Origin: Drosophila miranda
Taxonomy: Eukaryota; Arthropoda; Insecta; Diptera; Drosophilidae
NCBI RefSeq assembly: GCF_003369915.1
Contig: NC_046676.1
Span: 11,266,001-11,330,000 of the forward strand
Direction of reading: 5' to 3'
Length of the DNA stretch: 64,000 nucleotides
Shown: piece by piece, positions 63,001 to 64,000 of the stretch
Layout: each line of letters begins with the position of its first letter
Position numbering within the stretch: position 1 is the stretch's first letter
The notes under the pieces: generated by a model
Database searches by the model: none
Seen by the model: only the letters and a program-made list of their open reading frames with translations
What the model was told of the DNA's origin: nothing
Translations under genes and position numbers: made by a program

Positions 63001-63876
63001 TGCGCCCACTGCAGCCACCCCTTGGAGGATGTGGTCGCCTTCCGAGCCCATCTCAGCGAGCATGGCAGCGATGGAGCCTCCCTGCCCCTGGCCTGCATTT
63101 GTTGTCGCCAGACACTTCACTCGGAGTTCGAGCTGAGCCTCCATGCCAAGTTCCATACGAAGTCCTCGTCCAGTGGCGGCTGCCTCCAAGAACCAGCTTG
63201 CGCCCTGTGCCTGGAGCCCCTGCCAGGGGCAGTGGAGGGTCCCACCACTCCGGCCAAGCTCTGCGAAAAGTGTTGCCGCAAGCACAACCTCAACGGCAAG
63301 CGGAACAAGGCCAGCGAAGCCCCCGTGGTCCAGGCCCAGCCGACTCCCTACCTGGAGAACCGCTGCAACTTGTGCAAGATGATCTTGCCGCATTCCCAGA
63401 AACTGCAGGAGCACCTGGTCGAGCACACCTTCGCCGGCACCGAGCAGCGAGGCTTTAATTGCTACATCTGTTCGGCCGTATTCACGGCCCCTGGCGGCCT
63501 CCTTGGCCACATGGCCGAGCACGGCGCCCACTCGCGTCCGTACGACTGCAATCTTTGCCCCGAGAAATTCTACTTCCGCGCCGAGCTGGAACACCACCAG
63601 CGGGCACACGAGCTGAGGCCAACAGTTCGTCCAACGCTCGCCAAACCGGAGCCCCCGATGCGGGGCAGTGCATCGCCCAGTCAAAGTCCGGTTCGAAGTC
63701 CCGCGACCGTGAAGCAGGAGCTGTACGACACGGATACGGGTCACTCTGGGGGCGGCGATGATGAGCCAGAGCCCGCCCAGGATGAGGAGGAGTACATAGA
63801 GGTGGAGCAGATTCCGCACGAGACGCGGCCAAGGGATGTCATGTCACAGATGGAAAGGGCCACAAACAGCGCCTGA
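35290..63876 (+). CDS. Oaz: Oaz, ZNF423/ZNF521-family multi-zinc-finger regulator (long form)
   Basis: Exons 35290-35332, 40904-41242, 47565-47735, 58490-58929, 60600-60742 and 60834-63876 join in consistent phases (1, 1, 1, 0, 2) to give 1392 residues. Exon 1 encodes [14 protein letters not shown], matching the NuRD-binding N-terminus of ZNF521, SALL and FOG proteins. Exons 2 and 3 (residues about 15-184) are highly acidic. Exon 4 carries a histidine run (HHHHHYHH) and the first finger ([17 protein letters not shown]). Exons 5-6 hold the rest, about 21 C2H2 fingers in all. Joining exons 5 and 6 restores FSRSDHLKIH, identical to the vertebrate proteins. A C4-like cluster (63199-63285) and three final fingers follow, in the position of the vertebrate EBF-binding region. 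The protein is nuclear; vertebrate relatives bind DNA, Smads and EBF, and fly Oaz acts in posterior spiracle development. Fingers 1-4 match ZNF423/521 closely. Confidence 0.93.
37168..37301. mobile_element. Degenerate inverted-repeat (Tc1/mariner-like MITE) candidate
   Basis: The left end starts CAGTGTCCGCAACAAGTA and the right end, reverse-complemented, starts CAGTGTCTGCAAATTGTA; 11 of the first 12 bases match, and scattered matches continue to about base 24. A TA precedes the left end, as in Tc1/mariner target sites, but the right flank is TG, so the duplication is incomplete. GTGTCTGCAA occurs once more inside (about 37223-37232). There is no transposase and the element is only 134 bases long. 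Confidence 0.35.
38733..38760. repeat. (GT)14 microsatellite
   Basis: Fourteen uninterrupted GT units in Oaz intron 1. Confidence 0.95.
41973..42002. repeat. (TG)15 microsatellite
   Basis: Fifteen uninterrupted TG units in Oaz intron 2. Confidence 0.95.
43239..43255. repeat. CATA tetranucleotide repeat
   Basis: About four ACAT/CATA units in Oaz intron 2, beside AT-rich DNA. Confidence 0.85.
48510..48532. repeat. (CATT)n microsatellite
   Basis: Nearly six CATT units in Oaz intron 3. Confidence 0.9.
49448..49475. repeat. (GCCCCGT)4 heptamer repeat
   Basis: Four perfect 7-base units in tandem. Related CCCCATG heptamers occur in Oaz intron 1. Confidence 0.9.
52476..52501. repeat. CCAGAG hexamer repeat
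   Basis: About four tandem CCAGAG units, followed by CCCAGAC variants. Confidence 0.85.
53838..53862. repeat. CAACCACC octamer repeat
   Basis: Three tandem units of an 8-base C-rich repeat. Confidence 0.85.
56440..57175 (+). promoter_or_regulatory. Internal Oaz promoter and 5' UTR (predicted)
   Basis: Directly upstream of the alternative first exon there are CTCTC/GAGAG-type (GAGA-factor-like) stretches at 56435-56560, C+G-richer DNA with TCGTCGTCGACGACG near 56792-56806, and a leader-like A-rich segment (CAGCACAGCAGAGAAAAT, then CAACAACAAG) from about 56945. No TATA box or strong initiator was fixed, so the start site remains open. Confidence 0.45.
57176..57269 (+). CDS. Oaz: Oaz alternative first coding exon (short form)
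   Basis: The exon opens [18 protein letters not shown] and ends TTNN-like as ITNN plus one base, before the donor G|GTAAAT. That phase (1) is the same as the end of the acidic exon at 47735, so both can join 58490 and complete the same aspartate codon before [11 protein letters not shown]. The short form would have 1239 residues (1238 if the second ATG, 57179, is used). It keeps every zinc finger but lacks the NuRD motif and the acidic region. The 31 encoded residues suggest a basic helix ([15 protein letters not shown]). Confidence 0.8.
58225..58248. repeat. (ATGGGG)4 hexamer repeat
   Basis: Four perfect units of a G-rich hexamer, with four G-runs in a row that could form a G-quadruplex, 242 bases before the exon at 58490. 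Confidence 0.9.
58930..60599 (+). other. Oaz intron 4
   Basis: A 1.7 kb intron (donor CAG|GTGAGT, acceptor TATTTGCAG) within the first zinc finger, between its two histidines. It holds tandem GGGTGTCT near 58992, a CT run at 59892-59911 and CAGATT repeats near 60322. Confidence 0.85.
59892..59911. repeat. (CT)10 microsatellite
   Basis: An uninterrupted CT run in Oaz intron 4. Confidence 0.9.
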
Positions 63877-64000
63877 GGAAAGCGCCCATGTAGCGAATGA
63901 GAGAGAGGAAAAGTATCAAGGACACATATTCAGAAGAGGGAAAGAGCCCGTAGTATTCATAAGACTGTTTCACGATTCGGGTATCCTTCCTATCTTGGAA
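63877..64000 (+). other. Start of the Oaz 3' UTR
   Basis: Sequence after the TGA stop. No poly(A) signal appears before the window ends, so the transcript runs on beyond it. Confidence 0.7.

Noticed and set aside
62779..63819. 346-codon minus-strand frame across the last Oaz exon
   Set aside because: Antisense shadow of the zinc-finger exon; the plus strand has clear C2H2 order.
1..64000. CRISPR arrays, prokaryotic operons, phage or viral genes
   Set aside because: None seen; tandem repeats are short microsatellites without spacers, and the gene structure is eukaryotic.

Overview
The window looks like nuclear DNA of a fruit fly (genus Drosophila). The genes have short introns with GT...AG borders, TATA/Inr/DPE-type core promoters, long non-coding tracts and many short (CA)n, (CT)n and (CAG)n runs. 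The encoded proteins are recognisable as fly Sin1, achilles (LARP6) and Oaz. An obscura-group species is only a guess from the general repeat character. Nothing bacterial, phage or CRISPR-like is present. Exon borders were worked out by matching reading phase, splice signals and known protein order; no alignment was run.

Layout from left to right. 1-9.2 kb: no supportable gene. 9.4-10.4 kb (minus): a 278-residue C2H2 zinc-finger protein, the likely orthologue of CG17385, in three exons. It is divergent, across about 0.5 kb, from Sin1 (10.9-12.8 kb, plus; a TORC2 subunit) in two exons. 13-19 kb: non-coding, with possible 5' UTR exons for the next gene. 19.9-22.5 kb (plus): achilles, an La-related protein 6 whose C-terminal half is crowded with RRxS motifs. 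23.5-27 kb: mostly non-coding, but with one orphan C2H2 zinc-finger exon on the minus strand. 27.1-31.5 kb (minus): a ZAD-domain protein without C2H2 fingers, in two exons.

35.1-63.9 kb (plus): Oaz, the fly member of the ZNF423/ZNF521 family. Its first coding exon is a 43-base micro-exon encoding the NuRD-recruiting start [10 protein letters not shown]. Two acidic exons follow at 40.9 and 47.6 kb, then the zinc-finger exons at 58.5, 60.6 and 60.8-63.9 kb. A second first exon at 57.2 kb has the same reading phase as the acidic-exon end. It predicts a shorter protein with all the fingers but without the NuRD motif and acidic region. The introns (5.6, 6.3 and 10.8 kb) hold simple repeats and one degenerate inverted-repeat element.

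The genes do not form one pathway. Sin1 acts in TORC2-Akt signalling, achilles in RNA binding, and the other three look like transcription regulators. I found no clearly new biological system. The observations most worth checking are the two-promoter Oaz design, the RRxS array in achilles and the orphan zinc-finger exon.
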